Origin: Mycobacterium sp. Root135
GTDB taxonomy: Bacteria > Actinomycetota > Actinomycetes > Mycobacteriales > Mycobacteriaceae
DNA length: 64,000 nt
Direction: 5' to 3'
Assembly: GCF_001426545.1 (NCBI RefSeq)
Contig: NZ_LMEZ01000006.1
Span: forward strand, 292,220 to 356,219
Shown: positions 1-8,329 of the stretch, piece after piece
Numbering within the stretch: position 1 is the first letter of the stretch
Layout of the letters: each line of letters opens with the position of its first letter
Translations under genes and position numbers: made by a program
The notes under the pieces: generated by a model
Database searches by the model: none
What the model was told of the DNA's origin: nothing
Seen by the model: only the letters and a program-made list of their open reading frames with translations

Positions 1-1
1 G

Positions 2-187
2 GTGGCCCGCCGCCAGTACTCCGAGGACACCGCCACCAACGTGTACTACGAGAACGTGGCGACGCACTGGGGCAACTGGGCCAAGGTGTTCTTCAACAAC
101 AAGGGCGTCGTCGCCAAGGCCACCGACGTCTGCATGAACTACCCGGCCGGCGACATGTCCGTCTGGGACTGGCCCGTCGCCCGCTAG
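2..187 (+). CDS. C-terminal end of an unidentified protein, cut by the window edge
   Basis: The reading frame is open from the first bases of the window to a TAG stop, giving 61 visible residues. A GTG lies at the very edge, but no ribosome binding site can be seen before it, so the real start probably lies outside the window. The visible part is rich in aromatic residues (WGNW, VWDWPV), contains one cysteine and has no membrane segment. I do not recognise the family. It ends just before a pair of hairpins that separate it from the convergent downstream gene. Confidence 0.55.
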   Translation: MARRQYSEDTATNVYYENVATHWGNWAKVFFNNKGVVAKATDVCMNYPAGDMSVWDWPVAR

Positions 188-192
188 GCACC

Positions 193-253
193 CTCGACTC
201 TGCGTGTACCGCGACCGCTACTCGTAGTTCGTCGCGGTAGCCGCAGAGTCGAG
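193..253. repeat. Long nested inverted repeat (hairpin) between convergent genes
   Basis: Outer arms CTCGACTCTGCG (193-204) and CGCAGAGTCGAG (242-253) are perfect reverse complements. Inside them TACCGCGAC (207-215) pairs perfectly with GTCGCGGTA (231-239), leaving a 15-nt loop. It sits 6 bp after the stop codon of the left gene and directly before a second hairpin. It could be a terminator, a processed RNA structure or a dispersed intergenic repeat. Copy number cannot be judged from one window. Confidence 0.7.
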
Positions 254-288
254 AATGGCCGCCGAGTCTTGAGACTCGGCGGCCATTC
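253..288. terminator. Bidirectional hairpin terminator
   Basis: A perfect 16-bp stem, GAATGGCCGCCGAGTC with GACTCGGCGGCCATTC, closes on a TTGA tetraloop. It is followed by only a short T-containing tail, as is usual for mycobacterial terminators. It lies between two convergent genes (stops at 187 and 301), so it can serve both strands. Confidence 0.75.
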
Positions 289-300
289 TTCGTCTGGGCC

Positions 301-2016
301 CTAGTGCTGCGGACGCCGCCTGCGGCCCATGAACACCGCGAGCGCGACCGCCCCGATGCTCAGCGCACCGCACGCCACGGCCACCGCGATCAGGTAGACG
401 TCACGCTTGGTCATCCCCGACGGCGACTCGTCCGAGGCCAGCGTCAGCTGGTAGTCCCCCGGCAACGGCCCCGGCCGTGGATCGTCGAGACCCGGGAACT
501 GCTGGGTCTTGTGCACCTCGAAACTGCGCTCGCCCGTTGGGGTTTGCTTCCATTCACCCCACGCCGGCGTCACACCGTCGAGCAGCACCTTCTGCTCGCC
601 GAACTGACGGTCCGGCCCCACGTCGACGATCTTCGCAACGCGGAAGGGCTGATAGGTGGCGTCGGGATAGCGCACCTGGACGGGCACGTTCGCGAAGTTC
701 ACCAGTGCGGGCGGAGGCGGCGGCAGCGGCAGCCCGACACCCGGGAAGAAGCCGCCACCGAAGAAGCTGCCCACCGCCACGTTGACGGCCTGGTTGATCG
801 TGTTGGTGACCACGGCCGTGAAGCTGTACGCCGCGTACTGGGCCACTTCCAGGACGATCCTGCCCAGCGGCGGAATCCACGTCACGCGCGGCGCATTCTG
901 ATAGACGTAGACGATCCGCACCGGGTCGCGGTACGGGTTGCTCAGCACCGGGCGGTAGTACTGGTCGTACTCGACCCAGTCCGGCCGCCACTGCCGCACG
1001 TTGCGGTCCCAGCCGCCGGCGAGCCTCACCTGGTCGTCGTCGAACCGGTTGTTCCCGTTGAACGGGTTGAAGTCGCGGTTCGGCAGGTCGATGATGCGCG
1101 CGACGTTCTGGATGTCCAGCGGAGCGGCCGCGGCGGGCTTCTCCTCCACGACCTTGGCGGTCTTGGCGATCTGGACGTCGGCTTCGGGAGCCTCGAGCGT
1201 CTGCGGTGCGACCTTTTCGATCACCTTCGGGAAGGCCTCGGCCGACGAGCTCGACTCGCGCTCCGTGCTGCTGCCAGCCGACTCGGACTCCGGGGTGGAC
1301 GAGCCGGACGTGGACGATTCCGACGTGTCCTCGGACCGCTTCGGCTCGTCGGAGGACGACGATTCCGTCGAGGTCTCCGGCGACGTTTCCGGGGATGTCT
1401 CCGTGGAGGACTCGGCGGAGCTCGACGGGGAGGTCGACGCGGACGTCGAGGATTCGCTCTTCGGCGCGGCCGAGCTGGTCGAGGTCTCCGACGGGCTCGA
1501 CGACGACGGTGACGGCGCGGCGCTGGTCGTCACCGGAGTGGACGTCGTCGGGCTCTTGGTCGCCGACGTCACCGGCGCCTCTCGCTGCGGCGTCGGCGCG
1601 GCGCTGGTGACCGCGGGCTCGGGCTCGGGTGTCGGCGCAACGGGCTCAGGGGCGCGCGTCTGCTTCGGCGCCTCGGCGGTCGGTTGGACTACCGGTGCCG
1701 GTGCTTCGGCGGGCGGCTGGGCCGTCGGGACGACGACGGGCGCAGGCTCCGGCGCGGCGGGGGACGGGATGTCGGCGACCGAAGGCTTCTCGGCGGGCTT
1801 CTCGGCGGGTTTCTCCGCAGGGGCCTCGGACGCGGCAGCTGGCGGCTCTGGCGCGATCGTCGTCGTGGGAGCCGACGTCTCGTCACCCGGTTTGGCGAAG
1901 GCGGGGGCTACCCCGCCGGTCAACGCGGTCAAGGAGATCACCACACCGGATGCCAGCACGGCACAAACGGTCCGCTTGCGGCAGATCTTCAATGGCGTTT
2001 TCCCTGGTGCACCCAT
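301..2016 (-). CDS. Pro/Ser-rich exported protein with C-terminal membrane anchor
   Basis: A 571-residue protein of unknown function. The N-terminus has a basic stretch (RKRT), a hydrophobic core and a likely cleavage site after APAFA, so it is exported. Residues 45-270 are low complexity: first Pro/Ala/Glu repeats including EKPAEKPAEKP, then an almost pure Ser/Thr/Glu tract. A folded region rich in Tyr, Trp and Arg follows (about 300-440). Near the C-terminus one hydrophobic helix (VYLIAVAVACGALSIGAVAL) precedes RRRR, which fits a stop-transfer anchor. No LPXTG motif is present. The ATG start is supported by AAGGAG 10 nt upstream. The Ser/Thr tract may be a wall-spanning or glycosylated stalk; that is inference. 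Confidence 0.8.
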   Translation of the reverse strand: MGAPGKTPLKICRKRTVCAVLASGVVISLTALTGGVAPAFAKPGDETSAPTTTIAPEPPAAASEAPAEKPAEKPAEKPSVADIPSPAAPEPAPVVVPTAQPPAEAPAPVVQPTAEAPKQTRAPEPVAPTPEPEPAVTSAAPTPQREAPVTSATKSPTTSTPVTTSAAPSPSSSSPSETSTSSAAPKSESSTSASTSPSSSAESSTETSPETSPETSTESSSSDEPKRSEDTSESSTSGSSTPESESAGSSTERESSSSAEAFPKVIEKVAPQTLEAPEADVQIAKTAKVVEEKPAAAAPLDIQNVARIIDLPNRDFNPFNGNNRFDDDQVRLAGGWDRNVRQWRPDWVEYDQYYRPVLSNPYRDPVRIVYVYQNAPRVTWIPPLGRIVLEVAQYAAYSFTAVVTNTINQAVNVAVGSFFGGGFFPGVGLPLPPPPPALVNFANVPVQVRYPDATYQPFRVAKIVDVGPDRQFGEQKVLLDGVTPAWGEWKQTPTGERSFEVHKTQQFPGLDDPRPGPLPGDYQLTLASDESPSGMTKRDVYLIAVAVACGALSIGAVALAVFMGRRRRPQH

Positions 2017-2116
2017 CGTGCATCGACTCCTTACGGTCTTCGCCCCCGACGCTGGTCACGGACCAGTGGCCGGTGCGTCATCACTCACCAAAGACATCGC
2101 TGAGCCGACGGATTCG

Positions 2117-3727
2117 TTACACCCGGGGACGTGCCGGCGGCACCGCGGCCAGCAGCGCGCGGGTGTAGTCGTCGCGGGGTGCGGCGAACAGCTCCGCGGC
2201 GGGCCGATACTCGACGGCGGCGCCGGCGCGCATGACGAGCACGTCGTGGCTGACCTGCTGGATGACGGCCAGGTCGTGTCCGATGAACAGGAACGTCAAA
2301 GCGAGGCGTCGTTGCAGGTCGGCCAGCAATTCGAGGACCTTGGCCTGCACGGAGACGTCGAGGGAGGCGGTGGATTCGTCGAGGATCAACAGGTCGGGCT
2401 CCAGCGCCAAGGCCCGCGCGATGCTGACCCGCTGGCGCTGCCCGCCGGACAGCTCGTGCGGATACCGCGTCGCGAAGGCGGACGGCAGGCCGACCAGGTC
2501 GAGAAGCTCGTCGACGCGAGCGCGGCGGCCCGCCTTGCCGTCGGCCAGTCCGTGCACCATCAGGGGTTCACCGACTGACCGTCCGACCGGCATCCGCGGG
2601 TTCAGCGAGGCGAACGGGTCCTGGAGTACGAGTCCGATGCGTCGCCGCAGAGCCTTCTCGTCGCTGCGGCGCACGCCGAGCACGTCGGCACCGTCGAGCG
2701 TCACCCGTCCGGCGTCGGGACGCACCAATCCGGTGAGCGCGGCGGCGACCGTGGACTTGCCGGAGCCGGACTCCCCCACCAGTCCCAACGTGGATCCGCG
2801 GCGGATCTGAAACGACAGGTCTTGGACCGCGTGGACGGTGGATCGTCCGACCGGGGTGGTCACCGGGAACCGGACGTCGAGGCCCGACACGTCGAGCAGG
2901 ATCGCGGCGTCGTCGGCGACGGGTGCCGGGCCCCTCGACCCGATGAGCGGCCGGGCCTCCAAGAGTCGACGGGTGTAGTCCTGCTGGGGGCGGTCGAACA
3001 CGTCGAGGACGGGTGCCTGTTCGACGGCCTCGCCGTCGTGGAGCACGGTGACGTCGTCGGCGATCTGCCCGATCACGCCGAGGTCGTGGCTGATCCAGAC
3101 CACGGCCGTCCCGAAGTCGCGTTGCAGGTCCCGGACCAGGTCGACGATCTGGGCCTGGGTGGTGACGTCGAGCGAGGTGGTCGGTTCGTCGGCGACGAGC
3201 AGTTCGGGGTCGCAGGCCAGGGCGATCGCGATCATCACGCGTTGTCGCTGTCCACCGGACAGCTGGTGCGGATAGGACCCCAACCGGTTCTCCGGGGTCG
3301 GCAGCCCGACTGCCTCGAGAAGTTCCAGTGCCCGCGAACGCGCCTCTCGACGCGTGGGGTGGCGATGCGCCTCGAGCGATTCGGTGATCTGACGCTCGAG
3401 GGTAAGCAACGGGTTGAGCGACGTTCCGGGGTCTTGGAAGACGAACCCGATCCGGCCGCCGTGCACGCTGCGAAGCGTCCGCGGAGTCGCCCCGACCAGC
3501 TCAATCGAATCTCCTTGACCGGCAAGGACACTGGAGCCGGACACGACGGCACCCGGCGCGTCGAGCAACCCGGTCGCGGCGAGCACCGTCATCGACTTCC
3601 CCGACCCGGACTCACCGACGATGCCGAGGATCTGTTCGCGGCGCACCGCGAGTGACACTCCGCGGACGATCTCCCTGCGGCCCACGCGGACCCGCAGATC
3701 GGTGACCTCCAAGACAGGCGTGTTCAC
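2117..3727 (-). CDS. Oligopeptide/dipeptide ABC importer, fused DppD-DppF type ATPase
   Basis: A 536-residue protein carrying two ABC ATPase domains, which would power an oligopeptide-type importer. Each half has a Walker A (GESGSGKS), a signature LSGGQRQRV and a Walker B; the first ends in DEPTTSLD and the second in DESTASLD. Separate DppD and DppF proteins are about 330 residues each, so this is the fused form common in actinobacteria. The start is GTG (VNTPVLEVTDL) with GGAGGAA upstream; it overlaps the preceding permease stop by GTGA. It is the last gene of a four-gene transporter operon. The substrate cannot be told from sequence. Confidence 0.93.
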   Translation of the reverse strand: MNTPVLEVTDLRVRVGRREIVRGVSLAVRREQILGIVGESGSGKSMTVLAATGLLDAPGAVVSGSSVLAGQGDSIELVGATPRTLRSVHGGRIGFVFQDPGTSLNPLLTLERQITESLEAHRHPTRREARSRALELLEAVGLPTPENRLGSYPHQLSGGQRQRVMIAIALACDPELLVADEPTTSLDVTTQAQIVDLVRDLQRDFGTAVVWISHDLGVIGQIADDVTVLHDGEAVEQAPVLDVFDRPQQDYTRRLLEARPLIGSRGPAPVADDAAILLDVSGLDVRFPVTTPVGRSTVHAVQDLSFQIRRGSTLGLVGESGSGKSTVAAALTGLVRPDAGRVTLDGADVLGVRRSDEKALRRRIGLVLQDPFASLNPRMPVGRSVGEPLMVHGLADGKAGRRARVDELLDLVGLPSAFATRYPHELSGGQRQRVSIARALALEPDLLILDESTASLDVSVQAKVLELLADLQRRLALTFLFIGHDLAVIQQVSHDVLVMRAGAAVEYRPAAELFAAPRDDYTRALLAAVPPARPRV

Positions 3728-4614
3728 TGCTTCCTCCGCGCTTCGGCCAGCGTGCGTTGCTTCGGGTCGAGCACGTCGCGCAGTCCGTCTCCGACGAGGT
3801 TGAAGGCGAGCACGATGACGAAGATCGCCGCGCCGGGGAACACCGCCATCCACCACGCCAGGGTGACGAAGCCCTGCGAGTCGAAGATCATCCGGCCCAG
3901 CGACGGCTCGGGCGGTTGGATGCCCAGCCCGAGGAACGACAGCGCCGCCTCGGAGAGGATCGCGAACGCCAACGAAAGCGACGTCTGAACGATCAAGGGC
4001 CCCGCGATGTTTGGCAGGACGTGCCGCACCAGGATGTAGCGGTGGCCGGTGCCCATGGTGCGTGACACCTGCACGAACGGTTCCACCCTGACGCCGAGGG
4101 TGCTGGCACGGGCGACGCGGGCGAAGATCGGTGTGTAGACCACCCCGATCGCCAGCATGGTGGTGGTGACGCCGGGGCCGAGGACCGCGACGATGGCCAG
4201 CGCGAGCAGCAGCACCGGGAACGCGAACATGACGTCGACCACGCGCATGAACACCGTGTCGAGCCAGCCGCCGCGATAGCCCGCCACGACCCCGACGGTG
4301 ACGCCGACCAGGACCGCGAACAGCACACTGACGACGGCGACCTGCATCGACGCCTGGATCGCGACGAGTACGCGCGACAGCACGTCGCGACCGAGTTCGT
4401 CGGTGCCGAACCAGTGCGCGCCGCTGGGGCCGCGCAACGCATTTGGCACGTCGACGTCGTTGATCCCGTACGGGGCAATCCACGTCGCGCCGACGGCGAC
4501 CATGAGCACCACGGCCAGAATGGTCGCACTCACCGCCGTGACGGGGTTGCGCAGCAGAAGCCGCAGCGAGCCGACCCGCCCGGTCTGCGTTTCGTCGACG
4601 TGGGGTTCGGTCAT
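3724..4614 (-). CDS. Oligopeptide/dipeptide ABC importer permease, DppC type
   Basis: A 296-residue inner-membrane permease of the DppC/OppC family. It has a long N-terminal leader, about six membrane helices, the HWFGTDELGRDVLSR motif typical of DppC, and an EAA loop with EAALSFLGLGIQPPEPS. It forms the channel with the upstream DppB-type gene. ATG start with ATGA overlap onto the DppB stop; its own stop overlaps the ATPase GTG. The coupling suggests stoichiometric expression of the transporter. Confidence 0.93.
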   Translation of the reverse strand: MTEPHVDETQTGRVGSLRLLLRNPVTAVSATILAVVLMVAVGATWIAPYGINDVDVPNALRGPSGAHWFGTDELGRDVLSRVLVAIQASMQVAVVSVLFAVLVGVTVGVVAGYRGGWLDTVFMRVVDVMFAFPVLLLALAIVAVLGPGVTTTMLAIGVVYTPIFARVARASTLGVRVEPFVQVSRTMGTGHRYILVRHVLPNIAGPLIVQTSLSLAFAILSEAALSFLGLGIQPPEPSLGRMIFDSQGFVTLAWWMAVFPGAAIFVIVLAFNLVGDGLRDVLDPKQRTLAEARRKQ

Positions 4615-5567
4615 GACAGCCTGATCCTCGGGTCGACCACCGCGTAGAGCATGTCCACCACCAGGTTGACGGCGAGGAACAGCACCGCGATCAGCAGCAC
4701 CGCACCTTGAATCACCGGATAGTCGCGGGAGGCAACGGAATTGAACACCAATCGGCCAAGCCCCGGCCAGGCGAAGACGACCTCGACGACGATGACGCCA
4801 CCGAGGATCGTGGCGAGCTGGATGCCGGTGATGGTGAGGATCGGCACCAGTGCGTTGCGCACGGTGTGGCGGAACGTCACCACCATGGGCGGCAACCCCT
4901 TTGACCGCGCCGTGCGCACATAACCCATTGCGGCGACCTCGAGTACGGCCGAGCGAACGTAACGCGTCAGGATGGCCGCCGCGACGAGGCCGACGGTCAA
5001 CCCGGGCAGGACGAGGTGACGCAACCACCCACCCGGGTCTTCCAGCAGCGGCCGATACCCGGAGGTCGGCAGCCAGCCGAGCGTGCTGGAGAACAGGGCG
5101 ATCAACAGGATGCCCATCCAGAAATCGGGGATCGACACGCCGAACTGACTGGTGACGCGCACGATGACGTCGCCGATCCGGCCCTCGCGCAATGCCGAGT
5201 AGATGCCGGCGGGCAGGGCGATCAGGAGCGCAACGACGATGCCGAATGCAGCGAGGGACGCGGTGGCGGGCAGTCGGTCGAGCAGTATCCCGGCGACCGG
5301 GTCGCCGTTGCGGAAGCTGACGCCCAGATTTCCGGTCAACGCCGAGCCGACGTAGCCGAAGAACTGTTGCAGCAACGGACGATCCAGCCCGCTCGCCGCC
5401 CGCAGGGCGTCGTACGCCTCGGGGGTGTAGCGCGTGCCCAACGCGATGCGCACGGGGTCGCCGGGGACGAGTTGGACGAGCGCGAACACGACGATCAGCA
5501 CGCCGAACAACACCACCAGTGAATAGGCGAGGCGACGAACCAGGAACCGTAGGATCGGGTGCGTCAC
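4611..5567 (-). CDS. Oligopeptide/dipeptide ABC importer permease, DppB type
   Basis: A 318-residue permease with the DppB/OppB hallmarks: an N-terminal RRLAYSLVVLFGV helix, the VPGDPVRIALG segment, and an EAA-type loop with VRTARSKGLPP. About six membrane helices are visible. The GTG start overlaps the TGA of the binding-protein gene. Partner of the DppC-type gene immediately downstream. Confidence 0.93.
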   Translation of the reverse strand: MTHPILRFLVRRLAYSLVVLFGVLIVVFALVQLVPGDPVRIALGTRYTPEAYDALRAASGLDRPLLQQFFGYVGSALTGNLGVSFRNGDPVAGILLDRLPATASLAAFGIVVALLIALPAGIYSALREGRIGDVIVRVTSQFGVSIPDFWMGILLIALFSSTLGWLPTSGYRPLLEDPGGWLRHLVLPGLTVGLVAAAILTRYVRSAVLEVAAMGYVRTARSKGLPPMVVTFRHTVRNALVPILTITGIQLATILGGVIVVEVVFAWPGLGRLVFNSVASRDYPVIQGAVLLIAVLFLAVNLVVDMLYAVVDPRIRLS

Positions 5568-7087
5568 TGATCCTCACCCCCGCTCAGGCTCGCCGTCCTG
5601 AACCGGATTGCGCCGTCGCGGCGGGCTTCGTATCCCGACAGTCTGGTCGTCCACGCTTGGATGACCGACGGGTTGTAGAGGTAGAGGTAGCTCACCTGGT
5701 CGGCAATGATGGTGGCCGCCTTGGCGTAATCCTGTTGGCGCACAGCCCTGTCAGTCTCGGTGCGGCCAGCGTCCAGCAGCCGGTCGACGTCGGGGTTGGA
5801 GAACTTCTGGGCGTTGTTGGCGCCGTCGGTGTGATGCTGGGCGTAGTAGAAGTCGTCCGGGTCGATGTTGCCGAGCCAGCCCATCATCAGCATGTCGAAG
5901 TTGCCGGAGTTCTGTTCGTCGAGCCACGTGGCGAAGTCGACGGTGCGGATGTTCACCCTGATGCCAAGCGGGGCAAGGTTGTCGGCGATCACCTGGGCGG
6001 CGGTGACGGTCTCCGGATACTCGCTGGTGACCAACAGGTCCATCCGGTCGGGGTGGACGCCTGCCTCGTCGAGCAGCCGCCTGGCCTCGTCGGTGTCGTA
6101 GCGGTATTTGTCATACGGCGTGTACCAGGGGTTGCCCTCGGGGATGGCCAGCTGGTTCGCGGTGGCGCTGCCGTAGCTGGTGGCCTGCACGATGGACGTG
6201 CGGTCCACGCCGTAGGCGATGGCCTGGCGTACCCGCGGATCGTTCCAGGGTGCCTTTGCCTCGTTGAGTGCGAGGTACCAGTAGTCGTTGCTCGGCGTCA
6301 CCGCGAGATGAATCGAGTCGTCGCCCTTGAGCTGCGAGATACGTTGGGTGGGAACCGAATCGGTCCAGTCGATCTCGCCTGCCTGCAGCGCCGACAGGGC
6401 GGTCGACGGTTCGGTGATGAACTCGAACGTCACCCCGGGGATCTTGGGTGGACCGCCCCAGTAGGCGGGGTTGGCCTTCAGGACGATCGAATCCCCGCTC
6501 TTCTGCGAGACGAACGAGAAGGGCCCCGTCCCGATCGGGTGGGTGGCGATCTGACCGCTCTCGACGTTCTTGCGCGACACGATCGCCATGCCCTTGAAAC
6601 CACCGATGTTGGTGAGCAGGTTCGGCGTCGGCCTCGTCACCCTGATGACGACGGTGCCGTCGTCGGGCGCCGTGACGTCGGCAACGCTGCTGAACTTGTC
6701 GACGTTGGAGAGTTTCTCGTCGATGATCCGCCGGTAGGAGTACACGACGTCGGCCGCGGTGAACGGACTGCCGTCGTGAAACGTCACACCCTTGCGCAGC
6801 CGAAAGGTCCACGCGAGTTGATCTGGCGAAACGGTCCACGACTCGGCGAGCGCGGGTTTCATCTCGAGGTCGGCGTCGGGTTCGACGAGGGTGTCGAACA
6901 CGTTTTCCAGCACTTCGAAGGAGAAGTACGCGCTGGTCCTTTGGGGGTCCAGTTGGTCGGGTTCGCCTGCGATGGCGGCGATCAGGTTGCCCGAGCCTTG
7001 GCCGAGGTCGACGCGCTGCGCCGGTGCGCACGACACCGCCAACAGAGCGGCCACGACGACGGAGACGACTGTCCGCAGTGGTCGCAT
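5564..7087 (-). CDS. Oligopeptide/dipeptide ABC importer, lipoprotein substrate-binding protein (SBP_bac_5)
   Basis: About 507 residues. The N-terminus MRPLRTVVSVVVAALLAVSC is a lipoprotein signal with a lipobox ending at the cysteine, so the mature protein is tethered outside the membrane. The body has the family-5 binding-protein pattern: EPDQLDPQRT near the start, LRKGVTFHDGSPFTAADVVYS, and a late WLDEQNSGNFDM segment. It is the first gene of the importer operon and is divergent from the Lgt-like gene. The ATG at 7087 places the signal peptide at the N-terminus; in-frame starts at 7132 and 7141 would add a leader. Ligand unknown. Confidence 0.9.
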   Translation of the reverse strand: MRPLRTVVSVVVAALLAVSCAPAQRVDLGQGSGNLIAAIAGEPDQLDPQRTSAYFSFEVLENVFDTLVEPDADLEMKPALAESWTVSPDQLAWTFRLRKGVTFHDGSPFTAADVVYSYRRIIDEKLSNVDKFSSVADVTAPDDGTVVIRVTRPTPNLLTNIGGFKGMAIVSRKNVESGQIATHPIGTGPFSFVSQKSGDSIVLKANPAYWGGPPKIPGVTFEFITEPSTALSALQAGEIDWTDSVPTQRISQLKGDDSIHLAVTPSNDYWYLALNEAKAPWNDPRVRQAIAYGVDRTSIVQATSYGSATANQLAIPEGNPWYTPYDKYRYDTDEARRLLDEAGVHPDRMDLLVTSEYPETVTAAQVIADNLAPLGIRVNIRTVDFATWLDEQNSGNFDMLMMGWLGNIDPDDFYYAQHHTDGANNAQKFSNPDVDRLLDAGRTETDRAVRQQDYAKAATIIADQVSYLYLYNPSVIQAWTTRLSGYEARRDGAIRFRTASLSGGEDQ

Positions 7088-7172
7088 GGGCCCACGACTA
7101 CCCACTGCCGCGCGATCGCACACGTCGGTCATTCGCCGCACACCCCCGGAGATGCCGCACTACCGTAGGCGG

Positions 7173-7958
7173 ATGGGGGTGACCTGGCGCGTCGGCTGGC
7201 TCGACATCCCGGTTCACGGCGTGTTCGTCGGCCTTGGCGTCCTCGTCGCCAGCGTGGTGTTCGTCCTCGAGGCACGGCGGCGCGGCGCGTTGGGCGAGGA
7301 GTCACTCGTGGCGGTCACCGGCGCCCTGGTCGGTGGGGCGTTGGGAATGCGGCTCTCCGGACTCGTCGAGCACCTCGACCCGCGGCTGAACCCCAGCCTC
7401 GCCGAGGCGTGGGCATTCGGCTCCCGCAGCATCTTGGGCGGACTGCTCGGCGCGTACGTCGGGGTCCTCGTCGCCAAGCGGATCATTGGCTACCGCGGCA
7501 AGACCGGTGACCTGTTCGCCCCCGCCGTCGCACTGGGCATGGCCGTCGGTCGCATCGGGTGCCTGCTGACCGAGGCACCCGGGCGACCGACCAGCCTTCC
7601 GTGGGGCGTTCACGCCCCGGCCACCACACCGGAGTGCCCTGGCTGCCTGACGGGGCAGGCGATGCATCCGTCGTTCGCCTACGAAATCGTCTTCCAGCTC
7701 GCCGCATTCGCCGTGCTGCTGTGGTTGCGCTCGCGCGTCACCCACCCGGGTGAGCTCTTCGTCCTCTACGTCGCGGCGTACGCGGTGTTCCGGTTCCTGG
7801 TCGAGTTCACCCGCGCCAACGAGACGGTGTGGCTGAATCTGACTCGGCCCCAATGGTTCCTGCTCGTCAGCATGGTCGTCGTCGGGTTCCGGTTGCACCG
7901 CGGCTACCGTCGCGGTTACTACGAGGCACTCGTAGGAAGGCAGAGGGTGGCGTCATGA
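7173..7958 (+). CDS. Lgt-like membrane protein (prolipoprotein diacylglyceryl transferase family paralogue)
   Basis: A 261-residue polytopic protein of the Lgt family, whose classical members move diacylglycerol from phosphatidylglycerol to prolipoprotein cysteine. Visible family features are the VGRIGCLLTEAPGRPTSLPWGV core (classical GRxGNFxNxE...GRPTDLPWGV), a MHPSFAYE motif (classical HPTQLYE) and late LFVLYVAAYAVFRFLVEF. The first Asn of the core is Cys here and the second is Thr, while Arg and Glu remain. A CxxC (ECPGC) precedes MHPSFAYE. The ATG at 7173 is preferred; 7152 is possible. It overlaps the next gene by ATGA, in an operon ending with a Tes-like radical SAM enzyme, so it may act on another lipid acceptor. 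The family is firm; the substrate is unknown. Confidence 0.82.
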   Translation: MGVTWRVGWLDIPVHGVFVGLGVLVASVVFVLEARRRGALGEESLVAVTGALVGGALGMRLSGLVEHLDPRLNPSLAEAWAFGSRSILGGLLGAYVGVLVAKRIIGYRGKTGDLFAPAVALGMAVGRIGCLLTEAPGRPTSLPWGVHAPATTPECPGCLTGQAMHPSFAYEIVFQLAAFAVLLWLRSRVTHPGELFVLYVAAYAVFRFLVEFTRANETVWLNLTRPQWFLLVSMVVVGFRLHRGYRRGYYEALVGRQRVAS

Positions 7959-8326
7959 CCGTTCCTCCGTTCCAGCCACCTCCTCCACCGCCGGGCTGGT
8001 ATCCACCTCCTCCTCCCCCGCCGAACAACACCGGGACGGTCGTCGGCCTCGCCGTCGTCGGCGTCCTGCTGTTCGGCGCGATCAACCTGGTCGTCGGGTT
8101 GGTCGTCATAGTCCTCGCCTCGGACTACCGCGGTGCCGTCGTGGGTGTGGGCGCCGTGATCCTCGCCCTCATCGCGTTTGGCGGCGGCGCGGGCCTCATC
8201 GCGCTTCGACGGCCGTGGGCCAAGGGCCTCGGAATCGGGCTGATGATCGGCTGGGCGTTGCTCTCCATCACCAGCGTCGGCTTTTGCACGGGCCTCAACC
8301 CCGAGATGTACACCGGAGGAATCTGA
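7955..8326 (+). CDS. Small proline-rich-N-terminus membrane protein in the Lgt-like/radical SAM operon
   Basis: 123 residues with an extremely Pro-rich cytosolic N-terminus (PPFQPPPPPPGWYPPPPPPP), then three hydrophobic segments (about 27-55, 62-83 and 92-112). The Pro/Tyr-rich leader followed by membrane helices is common among small actinobacterial envelope proteins. ATG start overlaps the Lgt-like stop (ATGA), and the next gene follows 3 bp after its stop. Function unknown; translational coupling argues for a role with its neighbours, perhaps as a scaffold. Confidence 0.8.
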   Translation: MTVPPFQPPPPPPGWYPPPPPPPNNTGTVVGLAVVGVLLFGAINLVVGLVVIVLASDYRGAVVGVGAVILALIAFGGGAGLIALRRPWAKGLGIGLMIGWALLSITSVGFCTGLNPEMYTGGI

Positions 8327-8329
8327 TTC

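Noticed and set aside
1001..2578. Open frame of 525 codons on the plus strand opposite the Pro/Ser-rich protein
   Set aside because: Its Asp/Ser/Gly repeats are the mirror of the Ser/Thr/Pro repeats on the other strand; the minus-strand gene has a signal peptide, ribosome site and anchor.
5519..7168. Open frame of 549 codons on the plus strand opposite the binding-protein gene
   Set aside because: The minus-strand frame encodes a clear family-5 lipoprotein; the plus frame has no features.
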